Shown here one piece after another: positions 35,884 to 45,885 of a DNA stretch of 64,000 bases (position 1 is its first letter; every line of letters begins with the position of its first letter). The notes beneath the pieces are model-generated. The model made no database searches. It had not been told where the DNA came from and was given only the letters and a program-made list of their open reading frames with translations. The position numbers and the translations under genes were made by a program. The DNA comes from Streptomyces sp. NRRL WC-3626 (lineage in GTDB: Bacteria > Actinomycetota > Actinomycetes > Streptomycetales > Streptomycetaceae): the NCBI RefSeq assembly GCF_000718785.1, contig NZ_JOCA01000009.1, positions 1 to 64,000 on the forward strand, read 5' to 3'.

Positions 35884-36890
35884 TGACCACCAAGAACCTG
35901 CTCGACCCCGGCTTCGAGCTGACTCTGCGCCCCATGCGCTACCCCGACTTCTACGAGCGCTACCGGGACGCCATCAAGAACACCTGGCACGTGGAGGAGG
36001 TCGACCTCCACTCGGACGTGACCGACCTCGCGAAGCTCAGCCCCGAGGAGCAGCACCTGATCGGGCGGCTGGTCGCGTTCTTCGCGACGGGCGACTCGAT
36101 CGTGGCGAACAACCTGGTGCTGACCCTGTACAAGCACATCAACTCCCCCGAGGCGCGGCTGTACCTGTCCCGGCAGCTGTTCGAGGAGGCCGTGCACGTC
36201 CAGTTCTATCTGACGCTCCTCGACACCTATCTGCCCGATCCGGACGACCGGGCGGCGGCCTTCGCGGCGGTGGAGAACATCCCGTCCATCCGGGAGAAGG
36301 CCGAGTTCTGCTTCACGTGGATGGACTCGGTCGAGAAGATGGACCGGCTGGAGAGCAAGGCCGACCGGCGCCGCTTCCTGCTGAACCTGATCTGCTTCGC
36401 CGCGTGCATCGAGGGCCTGTTCTTCTACGGCGCCTTCGCCTACGTCTACTGGTTCCGCGGCCGGGGTCTGCTGCACGGTCTGGCGACCGGCACCAACTGG
36501 GTGTTCCGGGACGAGACGATGCACATGTCGTTCGCCTTCGACGTGGTCGACACCGTGCGCAAGGAGGAGCCGGAGCTGTTCGACGAGGAACTCGGGCAGC
36601 AGGTCACCGACATGCTGCGCGAGGCGGTCGAGGCGGAGCTGCAGTTCGCCCGTGACCTGTGCGGGGAGGGGCTGCCGGGCATGAACACCGAGTCGATGCG
36701 GCAGTACCTGGAGTGCGTCGCCGACCAGCGGCTGGTGCGGCTGGGCTTCGCGCCGGTGTACGGCTCGGAGAACCCGTTCTCGTTCATGGAGCTGCAGGGC
36801 GTCCAGGAGCTGACGAACTTCTTCGAGCGGCGTCCGTCCGCGTACCAGGTCGCCGTGGAGGGCACGGTCGACCTGGACGAGGACTTCTAG
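35883..36890 (+). CDS. nrdB: Class I ribonucleotide reductase, beta (radical) subunit
   Basis: 335 residues. The di-iron site shows FEEAVHVQFY, where EEAVH supplies Glu and His and the Tyr four residues after the His fits the radical tyrosine, and RDETMHMSF with the second Glu/His pair. It makes the tyrosyl radical passed to NrdA. The ATG at 35883 shares bases with the nrdA stop. No nrdI or nrdH is nearby, which argues for class Ia over Ib. Confidence 0.95.
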   Translation: MTTKNLLDPGFELTLRPMRYPDFYERYRDAIKNTWHVEEVDLHSDVTDLAKLSPEEQHLIGRLVAFFATGDSIVANNLVLTLYKHINSPEARLYLSRQLFEEAVHVQFYLTLLDTYLPDPDDRAAAFAAVENIPSIREKAEFCFTWMDSVEKMDRLESKADRRRFLLNLICFAACIEGLFFYGAFAYVYWFRGRGLLHGLATGTNWVFRDETMHMSFAFDVVDTVRKEEPELFDEELGQQVTDMLREAVEAELQFARDLCGEGLPGMNTESMRQYLECVADQRLVRLGFAPVYGSENPFSFMELQGVQELTNFFERRPSAYQVAVEGTVDLDEDF

Positions 36891-36908
36891 GGGGTGTGCC
36901 GCCCCACG

Positions 36909-37133
36909 TCACGCCGCGTGTGCGGTGCGGCGCGGGGCGGCGTTCTTCGCCGGGCGCGGGGCCGCCGGCGTGTCGTGGCCTGCGGCCGCGGCCCGGGCTG
37001 CCTCGGCCCGTTCGATCTGCCGGTCGATGCGCCGCTCCCGTGCGATGCCGAGCAGGGCGGGCCAGGTCATGAAGACGAACAGGCCGAGAACGGCCACCAG
37101 CGCGGTCAGTGCGTGTATCTGCGTCGTTTCCAT
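36909..37133 (-). CDS. Small single-pass membrane protein
   Basis: 74 residues: a short N-terminus, one membrane helix (IHALTALVAVLGLFVFMTWPALLG), a charged helix (ARERRIDRQIERAEAARAAAAG) and a basic Ala/Pro tail. The ATG at 37133 gives METTQIHAL. It converges with nrdB (18 nt apart) and is divergent from the GlxA-type regulator. Function unknown. Confidence 0.65.
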   Translation of the reverse strand: METTQIHALTALVAVLGLFVFMTWPALLGIARERRIDRQIERAEAARAAAAGHDTPAAPRPAKNAAPRRTAHAA

Positions 37134-37225
37134 GACACCACTGTCGCGCCGGATACTCCTTACCGGCAGTGGCAGGACTGCCGTACACCCTCGATTTACT
37201 GCCAACAACGAGGCACACTGGGGTC

Positions 37226-38188
37226 ATGCTCCAGAACGTGGCCGCCGTCCTCCTCGACGGTGTGAACCCCTTCGAACTCGGCGTCGTCTGCGAGGTGTTC
37301 GGCGTCGACCGCAGTGACGACGGGCTGCCCGTGTACGACTTCGCCGTCGCCTCGGCCGACGGTCCCACCGTGCGCGCCAACACCGGATTCTCCCTCCAGG
37401 TCGAGCACGGCCTGCGGCGGCTGGAGACGGCGGACCTCATCGCCGTACCCGCCGGTTCCTCCTACGTCTCCCGGGAGTTCCCGCCCGAGCTGCTGGACGC
37501 CCTGCGGCGGGCGGTGGACCGGGGTGCCCGGGTGCTCAGCGTCTGCTCCGGGGTGTTCGTGCTCGCCGCCGCCGGACTGCTCGAGGGCCGCCGCGCCGCC
37601 GTCCACTGGAAGCACGCGGAGGAGCTGACCAGGCGGTACCCCCATCTGACGGTCGAACCGGACGTGCTCTACGTCGACGAGGACCCGGTGATCACCTCCG
37701 CGGGGACCGCCGCCGGCATCGACGCCTGTCTGCATCTGGTGCGCAAGGAGCAGGGCCCGGACGTCGCCAACAGGATCGCCCGGCGCATGGTGGTGCCCCC
37801 GCACCGCGACGGCGGGCAAGCCCAGTACATCGAGCGCCCGCTGCCGGAGCCCGGCGGTGACACCGTCTCCGAGGTGCTGGTGTGGATGGAGCGGCACCTC
37901 GACGAGGAGACCACCGTCGAACAGCTCGCCGCCCGCGCCCATATGTCGCCGCGTACCTTCGCCCGGCGCTTCCAGCAGGAGACCGGCACCACGCCCTACC
38001 GCTGGATCCTGCGCCAGCGGGTGCTGCTGGCACAGCGGCTGCTGGAGGCCACGGACGAGACGGTGGACGCGATCGCGGGCCGTACCGGCTTCGGCAACGC
38101 GGCGGCGCTGCGCCACCACTTCGTACGGGCCGTCGGTACGACTCCGCAGGTCTACCGGCGCACGTTCAGGGGCCCGGAGGCCGCCTGA
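37226..38188 (+). CDS. GlxA-type AraC regulator (possible NrdS)
   Basis: 320 residues. The N-terminal DJ-1/PfpI-like domain (AAVLLDGVNPFELGVVCEVFG, VLSVCSGVFVLAAAGLLEGRRAAVHWKH) has a cysteine at the nucleophile-elbow position. The C-terminal AraC domain has TTVEQLAARAHMSPRTFARRFQQETG and VDAIAGRTGFGNAAALRHHFVRAVG. In S. coelicolor the nrdABS operon ends with an AraC-like gene, nrdS; this gene is in the right place but separated from nrdB by 335 nt and a small opposite-strand gene. Converges with the P450 gene. Confidence 0.85.
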   Translation: MLQNVAAVLLDGVNPFELGVVCEVFGVDRSDDGLPVYDFAVASADGPTVRANTGFSLQVEHGLRRLETADLIAVPAGSSYVSREFPPELLDALRRAVDRGARVLSVCSGVFVLAAAGLLEGRRAAVHWKHAEELTRRYPHLTVEPDVLYVDEDPVITSAGTAAGIDACLHLVRKEQGPDVANRIARRMVVPPHRDGGQAQYIERPLPEPGGDTVSEVLVWMERHLDEETTVEQLAARAHMSPRTFARRFQQETGTTPYRWILRQRVLLAQRLLEATDETVDAIAGRTGFGNAAALRHHFVRAVGTTPQVYRRTFRGPEAA

Positions 38189-38207
38189 ACGTGTGCCGCG
38201 CGCCCGG

Positions 38208-39575
38208 TCAGCGGGGCAGTGCCCGCAGCATCAGCCGGCGCGGCCGGAGCGTGATGCCGATCCGGGGCCGGGGGTCGGAGCCGCCCGCGTGCTCGAAGCG
38301 GTGGGCGGAGGCGATCACCGCGGTGAGGAGCGTGAGTTCGGCCATCGAGAAGTGGTCGCTGGGACACTTCCGGTTGCCCACGCTGAACGGGCTCATCGCG
38401 TACTTGGGCACGTCCCCCGAGCGCTCCGGGAGCCAGCGGTCGGGGTCGAACTCCTCGTGCCGCTCGTACGACCGGCCGTCGCGCTGGACCGCGTACGGAC
38501 TGTAGATGAGGTCGGCCCCCTCGGGAATACGGTATCCGCCGAGTTCCGTGTCCGTCACCGCACGGCGCGTCAATATCCATACGGCCGGATACAGCCGCAG
38601 GGTCTCCGTGACGACATTCGCGGTGTACGTCAGCTTGCGCACGTCCTCGAATGCGACCGGGCGGTCACCCACGACGGTTTTCACCTCCTCGCGGATCTTG
38701 TCGCCGAGTTCCGGGTGCTCGGTGAGAACCAGGAGGAGCGACATGACCGTGGCCCCGACGGTTTCGCTGCCGGGGGTGAGTATGGCGATGACCTGGTCGT
38801 GGATCTCCTGTTCCCCGATGGGGTCGCCATTCTCGTCCTTCGCCTCCAGCAAAGCCGTCAGCAAATCGTCCGGTTTTTGACCGCTCGCGCGTCGGTCGGC
38901 GACGATCTCGTCGACCAGGACGTGCAAATCGGCCAGCGCCCGGTTGAATTCCCGGTTGGCCGGGAGCGGCACCTTATAAAGGGGGCCGAGGGGCACCACC
39001 ATGCGCTGGTACATGCCGCTGAACAGCGTGGCGAGGTCGGTGCAGATGCGGTCCGCGCGGGCGTCCATGTAGCCGCCGCGCATCAGACAGCGGGCGGCGA
39101 TCCGGACGGCCACACGGAAGGACTCCGCCGTCACGTCCAGGACCTCCCCCGAGCGCCAGCGCTCCACCACCGCGTACGACTCCTCCGCCATGATCGGCCC
39201 GTACGCGGGGATCGCGTCGAGCTTGAAGGCGGGCTGGATGGTGCGCCGCTGACGCCGGTGCAGCGGGCCGTTCGCGGTGGCCACGCCCTCCTTTCCGAGG
39301 AGGCTCTCCAGGGACTCCCACAGCGGCCCGGCGATGATGTAGTCGGGGCTGAGCGCCACCGTCCCGGTGAGGGCGGGGGTGGTGACGGCGTACACCGTCT
39401 TGGGTCCGAGTTTCAGGCGCACGACGTCGCCGTGGTCGCGCAGTTGGCCCAGGAAGGCCAGCGGGTCGCGGACCAGTTTCCAGCCGTGGCCGAGGAGGGG
39501 GACCCCGCCGCCGGCCACCGGCGGCTCGCGCAGTGGGGTCTCGGACGTGCCGGGCCTCACCGACTCGACGGTCAT
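38208..39575 (-). CDS. Cytochrome P450, CYP170A-like (epi-isozizaene oxidation to albaflavenone)
   Basis: 455 residues. P450 hallmarks: I-helix [13 protein letters not shown], ExxR in VTETLRLYP, and the heme loop [13 protein letters not shown], where the final Gly of FxxGxxxCxG is Ser. The ATG at 39575 overlaps the cyclase stop (ATGA), so cyclase and P450 are translated together. The pairing matches S. coelicolor SCO5222-SCO5223, where CYP170A1 oxidises epi-isozizaene in two steps to the antibiotic ketone albaflavenone. CYP170A1 was also reported to have a second, farnesene-synthase activity. Confidence 0.92.
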   Translation of the reverse strand: MTVESVRPGTSETPLREPPVAGGGVPLLGHGWKLVRDPLAFLGQLRDHGDVVRLKLGPKTVYAVTTPALTGTVALSPDYIIAGPLWESLESLLGKEGVATANGPLHRRQRRTIQPAFKLDAIPAYGPIMAEESYAVVERWRSGEVLDVTAESFRVAVRIAARCLMRGGYMDARADRICTDLATLFSGMYQRMVVPLGPLYKVPLPANREFNRALADLHVLVDEIVADRRASGQKPDDLLTALLEAKDENGDPIGEQEIHDQVIAILTPGSETVGATVMSLLLVLTEHPELGDKIREEVKTVVGDRPVAFEDVRKLTYTANVVTETLRLYPAVWILTRRAVTDTELGGYRIPEGADLIYSPYAVQRDGRSYERHEEFDPDRWLPERSGDVPKYAMSPFSVGNRKCPSDHFSMAELTLLTAVIASAHRFEHAGGSDPRPRIGITLRPRRLMLRALPR

Positions 39576-40657
39576 GACTCACCTGCCGCTTCGTTGTTGA
39601 CGTACGGGGGCGTGGACCGGTCGTCCCAGCTGTCCACCCGGTACCGGCCGGACTCGTGGTGGAACCAGTAGACGGAGCTGAACCAGTTCCGCATATTGCC
39701 GACGCAGGCGCGTACGGCGGCACTCGTCTCCTTTCCTCCCACCGTGCCGTCGTCGAGGGTGTCGGCGAGACGCAGCGCATCCTGTTCGGCGTCCAGGAAT
39801 TCGCTGATGCATTCCTCGACGCGACGCCTCACTTCGGCGATCGCCTCTTCGAGGGTCAGTTTCTCGTGGGTGATGAGACTGATGCCGAGATTGTGCACCT
39901 CACTGCCCGCTAATTCTTTCGGCAGTGAACACAGGTCGTTGTACCAGGCGGCGAATTCCTGACTGAACAGTGCCGCCTTCCGATAGGCGTGGTTGTGCCG
40001 AACCGCGTCCGGGAGTTCACTTCCCGCGCTCGGCTCCAGGAGATCGGTCCAGATCCAGTGCGCGAAGGTGAGCCGGCGCAGTTCCAGATATTCCTCGACG
40101 GTGGGGACGATCCCCTCCGTACGGTTGTGGAATTCCCGGTCGTACGCCTCGATCACCTCGTGGAAGTGCCGGGCGAACCGGGCGTTCCAGCCGCCCGGCA
40201 GGAAGGCGTAGAGCCGCTGCACGCTGTCCGCGAGGCCCGCCACCACCGGATCCTCGTGCCCTCTGTGGTCACCGGGGCTGTCGAGGGCCCTGTGCAGCCG
40301 CTTCCTGAGCCGTGACCAGGCGGCGGGCCGGTCGTGCACGATGTCGCGGTCGTGCCGGTCGTCCCAGACGAAGAACCAGGCGCTGTAGTCCGCGATCGCC
40401 TGCAGGACGTCCTCGGGGGCGCCTATGTAGTACCCCGCCATAAGGTCGGTGTAGCACAGGCCGTCGGCATATTCCTCCACCTTGTCCGGCGGCATCAGCC
40501 GCATTTCGAGCAGCCACGCCCTGGTCCTCTCCTGGAGCTTCGGCCAAAACGGGTGGAGTTGCCGGGGAAACGCCGTCTCGATCACCGGAAGAGACAGCGC
40601 CGGTGGAACTGCGATGGTGGTCGGTGTCGATGTGGTGCCGTGTGACAAAGCATGCAC
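39572..40657 (-). CDS. Epi-isozizaene synthase (class I sesquiterpene cyclase)
   Basis: 361 residues, the length of the S. coelicolor enzyme. The metal motif DDRHD (99-103, in [11 protein letters not shown]), the NSE triad in [11 protein letters not shown] and the C-terminal [15 protein letters not shown] are present. It cyclises farnesyl diphosphate to epi-isozizaene. The GTG at 40657 (MHALSHGTT) is preceded by GAGAGGGG and matches the characterised N-terminus. Overlaps the downstream P450 gene by 4 nt. Confidence 0.95.
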   Translation of the reverse strand: MHALSHGTTSTPTTIAVPPALSLPVIETAFPRQLHPFWPKLQERTRAWLLEMRLMPPDKVEEYADGLCYTDLMAGYYIGAPEDVLQAIADYSAWFFVWDDRHDRDIVHDRPAAWSRLRKRLHRALDSPGDHRGHEDPVVAGLADSVQRLYAFLPGGWNARFARHFHEVIEAYDREFHNRTEGIVPTVEEYLELRRLTFAHWIWTDLLEPSAGSELPDAVRHNHAYRKAALFSQEFAAWYNDLCSLPKELAGSEVHNLGISLITHEKLTLEEAIAEVRRRVEECISEFLDAEQDALRLADTLDDGTVGGKETSAAVRACVGNMRNWFSSVYWFHHESGRYRVDSWDDRSTPPYVNNEAAGES

Positions 40658-40800
40658 GAACAATCCCCTCTCGCCGCCAGTCGGCGTGCTCCCACCCCCG
40701 TGCCGGGCGCACGCCGTGCGTATCCCACACCTCCATTCAGCACCACAACTGACCGCTATGGGAACGGATTTGCTTCTTTCACTACCATTGGGGCCCACAG

Positions 40801-40846
40801 ACGAACGGCGTCCGATCGAAGAAGTGCTCGATCGAACGCCGTTCGT
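40801..40846 (-). terminator. Long near-perfect palindrome between def and cyclase gene
   Basis: Arms of 19 nt (40801-40819 and 40828-40846) pair with one mismatch around an 8-nt loop. It lies 31 nt after the def stop and 144 nt before the cyclase start, so it most likely ends def transcription; it could also be an operator for the terpene operon. Confidence 0.65.
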
Positions 40847-40876
40847 TGAGGAGACGCGGGACTCCGGGGGAGCCCG

Positions 40877-41527
40877 TCAGCCGTTGGCGACCACGGGGTA
40901 GCGCGGCTCGTTCTCGGCCATCTGCCGCAGCGCGTCCTTGCGTTCACGCTTGGACAGCCGGTCGATGTAGAGGTAGCCGTACAGGTGGTCGGTCTCGTGC
41001 TGCAAACACCGTGCGAAATAGCCCGTGCCGCGTACCCGGACGGGGTTGCCCCGCTCGTCCTGCCCGGTCACTTCGGCGTAGTCGGGGCGGGCCAGCGGCA
41101 TGTAGGCGGTGGGCACGGACAGGCAGCCCTCGTTGCTGTCGTCCAGCCGGCGCTGCTCGGCGGGCAGTTCGACCAGCTTGGGGTTGCAGATCACACCGAC
41201 GTGCCGGACGCCGTCGTCGTCGGGGCAGTCGTAGACGAAGACCTTCTTGCCCACACCGATCTGGTTGGCGGCCAGGCCCACGCCCTCGGCGGTGCGCTGG
41301 CTCGTGAACATGTCGGCCACCAGCTGCTGGAACTCGTCGCCGAAGTCGGTGACGTCCGCGCACTCCTGGTGCAGCACGGGGTTGCCGACCACGGTGATCG
41401 GGCGCGAGGTGCCGCGCTCCCGCCACGCAGCCTCGCGCTCCTCGCAGTCCTCCGTGTCGATGACATACCCCTCGCCGTCGACGGGGAGCACCCCCGCGTG
41501 CTGCTGATCGGTGTCCTGCTGAGCCAT
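40877..41527 (-). CDS. def: Peptide deformylase
   Basis: 216 residues. The three catalytic motifs are intact: [17 protein letters not shown] and QHETDH (HExxH metal site). It removes the formyl group from nascent N-termini. An N-terminal extension of ~40 residues (acidic, Gln-rich) and a basic C-terminal tail add to the core. The ATG at 41527 gives MAQQDTDQQ. Confidence 0.95.
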   Translation of the reverse strand: MAQQDTDQQHAGVLPVDGEGYVIDTEDCEEREAAWRERGTSRPITVVGNPVLHQECADVTDFGDEFQQLVADMFTSQRTAEGVGLAANQIGVGKKVFVYDCPDDDGVRHVGVICNPKLVELPAEQRRLDDSNEGCLSVPTAYMPLARPDYAEVTGQDERGNPVRVRGTGYFARCLQHETDHLYGYLYIDRLSKRERKDALRQMAENEPRYPVVANG

Positions 41528-41620
41528 GACCGACGTACGCCTTCCTGAGTAAGACCGGGGTTGTGATCTGACAAGGGTACGGGGAACCGTGCCCCGGCAG
41601 GGGCGCGGGACTCCACGGTC

Positions 41621-42601
41621 TCAGCACACCTCTTCGAGGTCCCGCCAGTCGCGGGACTCCGGGCTGTCCGCTACCCACCCGTCCAGCAGCCCCCGGACGA
41701 GGGAAGCGGGCGCGGCGACGCCGCATTCGCGTTCCGGTACCCACAGCTGCCCGTCCGTACGGTGCCCCAGCGGCCCCGGATGCCCGGGCTCACTGTGATC
41801 GTGCGGATCCAGATGCTCGCCCTCCCCCTCGTCCGACGGCATCCGGGACTCCGAGCACATCCGGCACAGCAGCCGCACGGACGACGACCAGTCCTCGGCC
41901 GCGAAACCGGCGTCGGAGGCCAGCTGCTCCAGCGCGTCCCGGTCGGCCTCGGTCGCGGCCTCCAGCAGCACCACCCAGGTCGGCACCGGCGAGGGCGCCC
42001 ACAACTCGATCTCGTCGAACACCGGGTACGTGTGACCGGCGGCGGTGCTCCGCTCGCCGTGCGGCACACCGTCGTGCAGGACGACCTCGCCCCAGCGGCG
42101 CCCGGACGACGGCAGCGGAATGGACAGCACCTCGATCCGGGCGGGGTCGAGCCGCCGCCCCCACACCACCTCGGCCTCCCCCTCCGGGGAGAGCCGTACG
42201 GCCGCGCTGCCCAGGTCCATGCCGAGGGGCTCGCCGGAGTCGGTGGGCGGGCCGGGCACCTTGAGTCCGTAAGCCTGCCAGGCCCGCCGGGCCAGCGGCC
42301 AGTCCTGGAGGGCGGTGGCGGAGATGCCGACGTTCCACCAGTCGGGAGCCCCGGTGTCGCGGTCGAGCAGGGCGACGGCGCGCAGTCCGGCCGCGCGCGC
42401 CTGCTCCCAGTCGTGCCGGAACTTGTGCAGCAGCGCCAGGTTGAACCAGGACTCCGACAGCCAGGGTTCCAGATCGGCGGCACGTGTCAGGAGCGCGCCC
42501 GCGTCCTCGTACCGGCCGTCGCCGATGAGCGTGAACGCGCGGTCCGTGGCCTGCCGCCAGGAGGCGGAGGGCCGGTGCCGTCCCTTGCCGAAGATCCTCA
42601 C
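41621..42601 (-). CDS. TPR-like hypothetical protein
   Basis: 326 residues. The N-terminal half has helical tetratricopeptide-like units (ATDRAFTLIGDGRYEDAGALLTRAADLEPWLSESWFNLALLH). The C-terminal half has beta-rich regions and a CRMC pair, then an acidic His/Glu/Asp patch (EGEGEHLDPHDH). The GTG at 42601 gives MRIFGKGRHRPSASW, the usual family start. Function unknown; protein-protein interaction is inferred from the repeats. Confidence 0.75.
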   Translation of the reverse strand: MRIFGKGRHRPSASWRQATDRAFTLIGDGRYEDAGALLTRAADLEPWLSESWFNLALLHKFRHDWEQARAAGLRAVALLDRDTGAPDWWNVGISATALQDWPLARRAWQAYGLKVPGPPTDSGEPLGMDLGSAAVRLSPEGEAEVVWGRRLDPARIEVLSIPLPSSGRRWGEVVLHDGVPHGERSTAAGHTYPVFDEIELWAPSPVPTWVVLLEAATEADRDALEQLASDAGFAAEDWSSSVRLLCRMCSESRMPSDEGEGEHLDPHDHSEPGHPGPLGHRTDGQLWVPERECGVAAPASLVRGLLDGWVADSPESRDWRDLEEVC

Positions 42602-42703
42602 GATTCCCGCCTGCCAGTTCCGTCGGTGGGCTGGCTGTACCTGTCCGCGCCCCCGGACTCCCTCTCCTTCGCATCCAACCACGTACGGCCACAAGGGCGC
42701 TCA

Positions 42704-44005
42704 TTACCCATGGGTTACCCAGCCCCGGCCGGGGTCAGACAGTCCCGTACGTGGTCCTCGCCACGGTCGGCCCTGGTGTTCACGCGTCCCCTCCGTGTTC
42801 CGTGACAGCACCCGGGCCAGTGCCTCCACCACCTCCGGCGCGTACGCGCCGGAGGTGCCCAGGCGCAGTTCCTCCAGCGCGGTGAGCGGCCCGCCGGGCC
42901 CTCCTTCCCGCGACTTCTCCTCGTACGCGTTGACCACCCGGACGATCCGCGCGGCGAGCGGCTGCTCCCGGTGCGGGTCGGCCTGGCGTTCGACGATCGC
43001 GGCCACGCGCGGGTCCACGCCGGTCTGGCGTACGACGGCGCCGCCGAGGAGGGCGATCCGCCGCTGCTCCTCGACGGGCAGTTCGGCGGTGGCGCCCGCG
43101 GGGACCGGGTCGACGAGGCTGAGCTGGCCGATGTCGTGCATCAGGGCGGCGTACTCCAGCACGGTCAGCTCGGGTTCGCTCAGTCCGAGATCCCGGCCCA
43201 CCGCCTGGCCGAGTGCGGCGACCCGGCGGGCGTGTCCGGCCGGGGTGCAGCCCGCGATCTCGGTGGCTCGCGCGAGGGAGGTGATGGTCTGCCGGTAGGT
43301 GGCGCGCACGGCGGCGTACCGCCGGTAGGACAGCTGGGCGAGCAGCAGCGGTACGGAGAAGACGGGCAGTGCCCACAGCCCTACGACCGCGACGCCGAGC
43401 GCCATCACCGCGCCCGTGGCGATGACGGCGGCCCCGATGCCGGGCAGGGCCCGCAGTTCGTCGCGCAGGGTCGGCAGGAAGGGCCATCCGGTGCGGGAGT
43501 GGGCGAGCGCGGCGGCGAGGACGGCGTCGCACAGGGCGGTGAGGGACAGCAGGGCGAGCAGCAGTACCGCGTGGGCGGGGCCGCCCCAGCCGTCGATGGT
43601 GCCCCGGTTGTACAGCGGCTGGAAGCACAGGGCGACGAAACCGACGGTCAGCACCCTGCGCGCCGACGGGTCGAGGGCGGGACCGTCCCCGCGACCGACG
43701 TACGGCACGCTGCCGAGCAGGGAGGCCGCGAGCACCACGGTGACGACCTGGGCCGCGCCGTGCTGGGTGGGCCGCCCCGCGATCTCGCCGAGCAGCGCGT
43801 ACGACAGTGAGCCGGCGGCGGCGAGCGGCGCGGCCTCCCGGATGCCGGTCCCGGTGCGCCGGCTGAGCTCGCCGACGGCGATGAGCACCCCGAAGGCGAG
43901 CGCGGCACCACGCCCCTCGACTCCGTCGTAGAGGGTCGCGCCGAGGGAGCCGACGGCGAGGACGGCGGCGCACACGTGCACGACGGTATGGAGCCGCGGC
44001 CTCAT
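42704..44005 (-). CDS. Membrane protein with degenerate HD-GYP domain
   Basis: 433 residues. About seven membrane segments (1-230) precede an HD domain with YAALMHDIGQLSL, but the HHE and GYP signatures of active c-di-GMP phosphodiesterases are absent (ERQADPHRE stands in their place). It overlaps its upstream neighbour, a complete HD-GYP protein, by 4 nt. It may be a catalytically inactive partner or regulator. Confidence 0.8.
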   Translation of the reverse strand: MRPRLHTVVHVCAAVLAVGSLGATLYDGVEGRGAALAFGVLIAVGELSRRTGTGIREAAPLAAAGSLSYALLGEIAGRPTQHGAAQVVTVVLAASLLGSVPYVGRGDGPALDPSARRVLTVGFVALCFQPLYNRGTIDGWGGPAHAVLLLALLSLTALCDAVLAAALAHSRTGWPFLPTLRDELRALPGIGAAVIATGAVMALGVAVVGLWALPVFSVPLLLAQLSYRRYAAVRATYRQTITSLARATEIAGCTPAGHARRVAALGQAVGRDLGLSEPELTVLEYAALMHDIGQLSLVDPVPAGATAELPVEEQRRIALLGGAVVRQTGVDPRVAAIVERQADPHREQPLAARIVRVVNAYEEKSREGGPGGPLTALEELRLGTSGAYAPEVVEALARVLSRNTEGTREHQGRPWRGPRTGLSDPGRGWVTHG

Positions 44006-45423
44006 CGCCGGGCCCCGGGTGCGGCGGGCCCGGGCACGGAGGGCGTACCGCCGTCGGCCGGCCGCATGTCACCGTCGGCGCGTCGGGTGCCGCCCGTGGC
44101 GGACCGGGGGTCGTCGGCGGTCACCGCCGGGTGCCAGCCGGAGTGGGTGATCGCCCGGACCAGTGCGGCCACCATCCGGGGGTCGAAGTGGGCGCCCGCG
44201 CAACGGCGCAGTTCGTCGAGTGCCGCCTGCACGGGCCGGGCCCTGCTGTACGAGCGGTTGGAGGTCATCGCGTCGAAGGCGTCGGCGACGGCGACCACGC
44301 GCGCGGACTCCGGGATCTGACCGCCCGCCAGCCCGTAGGGGTAGCCGCTGCCGTCCAGCCGTTCGTGGTGGTGGAGCACCGCCGCGCGGGCCTCGCCGAG
44401 GAAGGAGATGCCCCGCACCATCTCGTGCCCGTACTCGGGGTGCAGTTCGATCACCCGGCGCTCCTCGGGGGTCAGCGGGCCGTTCTTGGTGAGCAGCCGG
44501 GTGGGCACGCCGAGCTTGCCGACGTCGTGCAGGATGCCCGCGAAGCGGAGCAGCTCGACGCGTTCGTCGTCCATGCCGAGCTCGCGCGCGATCATCATGG
44601 ACGCCCGTCCGACGCGTTCGCTGTGACCGCGCGTGTAGCCGTCCTTGATGTCGACGGCCTGGACGAGGGCACGGATCGTGGCCTGGTGGGCGGCCCGCTC
44701 CCGGTGGTACTGGGCGAACGCCCACCATGAGACGCCCATCGGCAGCAGCACGAGCAGCGCGGCGACGGGGCCGTAGGTGCTGCGCCACAGCAGCGCCATC
44801 ATGAGCCCGGCGAGGCCGTGCACGGTGAGGGGTGCCAGCGAGCCGAGGAACAGCCGCCACCAGGCGGCCGGCGCCGAAGTGCGCCTCCCGCGCGGGAGCG
44901 CGCCGGAGGTGAGCGCCAGGATGCCTCCCTCGAGCAGGGTGAGCACCAGGCAGAAGACCAGCACCGCCGCCCCGGCCGTGCCGAGGGCTCCCGGCACGGC
45001 GCAGTCCGCCACCGCGTCCCGGCCGCCGACGGCCAGATGGACGCGGCTCGCGGCCCATACGGCGAGCACCAGCCGTCCGGCCCGCCAGAGTCTGCGCGCC
45101 AGATACGGCCGCTGCTCCACGGGAAGCAGCAGCGCGCCGGGGAGCGCGACCAGCGCCGCGGCGGACGGTGGCAGCAGGAACGCCGCGGCGAGCAGGACGG
45201 GGTGGAAGATGCCGCCCGGGTGCGGGGCGGCGACCGTACGTGACCGGGCGAGGCGCTCGCAGCCGGCGTACAGGGCGGCGAGCAGGGCGGCCGCCCACCA
45301 GGAGATGTGGTCACCGCCCGGCTGGGACACGGGCGCGCCGGGGATCAGGGGCAGCAGACAGAGCAGGGCCGCCACGGTGACGCAGACGACGTACGCGCGG
45401 GCCCGTGCCGGTAACGCCTCCAT
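44002..45423 (-). CDS. Membrane-bound HD-GYP phosphodiesterase-like protein
   Basis: 473 residues. An N-terminal membrane region (about 1-240, MASE-like) is followed by an HD-GYP domain: DIKDGYTRGHSERVGR, LHDVGKLGVPTRLLTK, HPEYGHEMV, HHERLDGSGYPYGL and DAFDAMTSNRSY. All metal-binding positions are present, so cyclic-dinucleotide hydrolysis is plausible (inference from family). The ATG at 45423 follows GGGGGAGGGGG. A C-terminal Pro/Gly/Asp tail is disordered. Translationally coupled to the degenerate HD-GYP gene. Confidence 0.87.
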   Translation of the reverse strand: MEALPARARAYVVCVTVAALLCLLPLIPGAPVSQPGGDHISWWAAALLAALYAGCERLARSRTVAAPHPGGIFHPVLLAAAFLLPPSAAALVALPGALLLPVEQRPYLARRLWRAGRLVLAVWAASRVHLAVGGRDAVADCAVPGALGTAGAAVLVFCLVLTLLEGGILALTSGALPRGRRTSAPAAWWRLFLGSLAPLTVHGLAGLMMALLWRSTYGPVAALLVLLPMGVSWWAFAQYHRERAAHQATIRALVQAVDIKDGYTRGHSERVGRASMMIARELGMDDERVELLRFAGILHDVGKLGVPTRLLTKNGPLTPEERRVIELHPEYGHEMVRGISFLGEARAAVLHHHERLDGSGYPYGLAGGQIPESARVVAVADAFDAMTSNRSYSRARPVQAALDELRRCAGAHFDPRMVAALVRAITHSGWHPAVTADDPRSATGGTRRADGDMRPADGGTPSVPGPAAPGARR

Positions 45424-45573
45424 GGAGCCCCCTCCCCCGACCGTGCCCGCCGGCACTCGACCCCGCCACCATGCCTGGCTCCGGAGCCTAGGACGGCTAG
45501 GGGTGCCTCCACGGGCCGATAACCCGCGGATTAGCACGTTCGAGTGACATGAGGGCCGGGGGGCGGCCCGGTG

Positions 45574-45885
45574 TCAGGACTCCTGGGGGGTCGCCGGGGA
45601 GGCGGCGACGTCCTGGTCGGGGACGGTCTGGCCGGAGCGGATCAGATCGATCCGCCCCATCACCTTGGAGCGCAGGTCGCCCGGCACGTCGTCCTGCCCG
45701 CAGCAGCGCTTGACGAGCTTCTTCACGGCCTGCTCGAGCCCGTACTTCTCCAGGCAGGGCGAGCATTCCTCGAAGTGGTGCTCGAACTTCACACAGTCGG
45801 AATCCGGCATCTCACGGTCGAGGAACTCGTAGAGATGATCGAGGATTTCGCTGCAATCCGTCTCGTGCGGCTCTCCGCAGCTCAT
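45574..45885 (-). CDS. rsrA: Redox-sensing zinc anti-sigma factor RsrA
   Basis: 103 residues of the ZAS family. The zinc/thiol motif HHFEECSPC (HxxxCxxC) is preceded by Cys at 3, 11 and 31 and followed by CC near 61. Disulfide formation expels zinc and releases SigR. The ATG overlaps the sigR stop (ATGA), keeping stoichiometry. C-terminal ~30 residues are acidic and Pro-rich. Confidence 0.95.
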   Translation of the reverse strand: MSCGEPHETDCSEILDHLYEFLDREMPDSDCVKFEHHFEECSPCLEKYGLEQAVKKLVKRCCGQDDVPGDLRSKVMGRIDLIRSGQTVPDQDVAASPATPQES

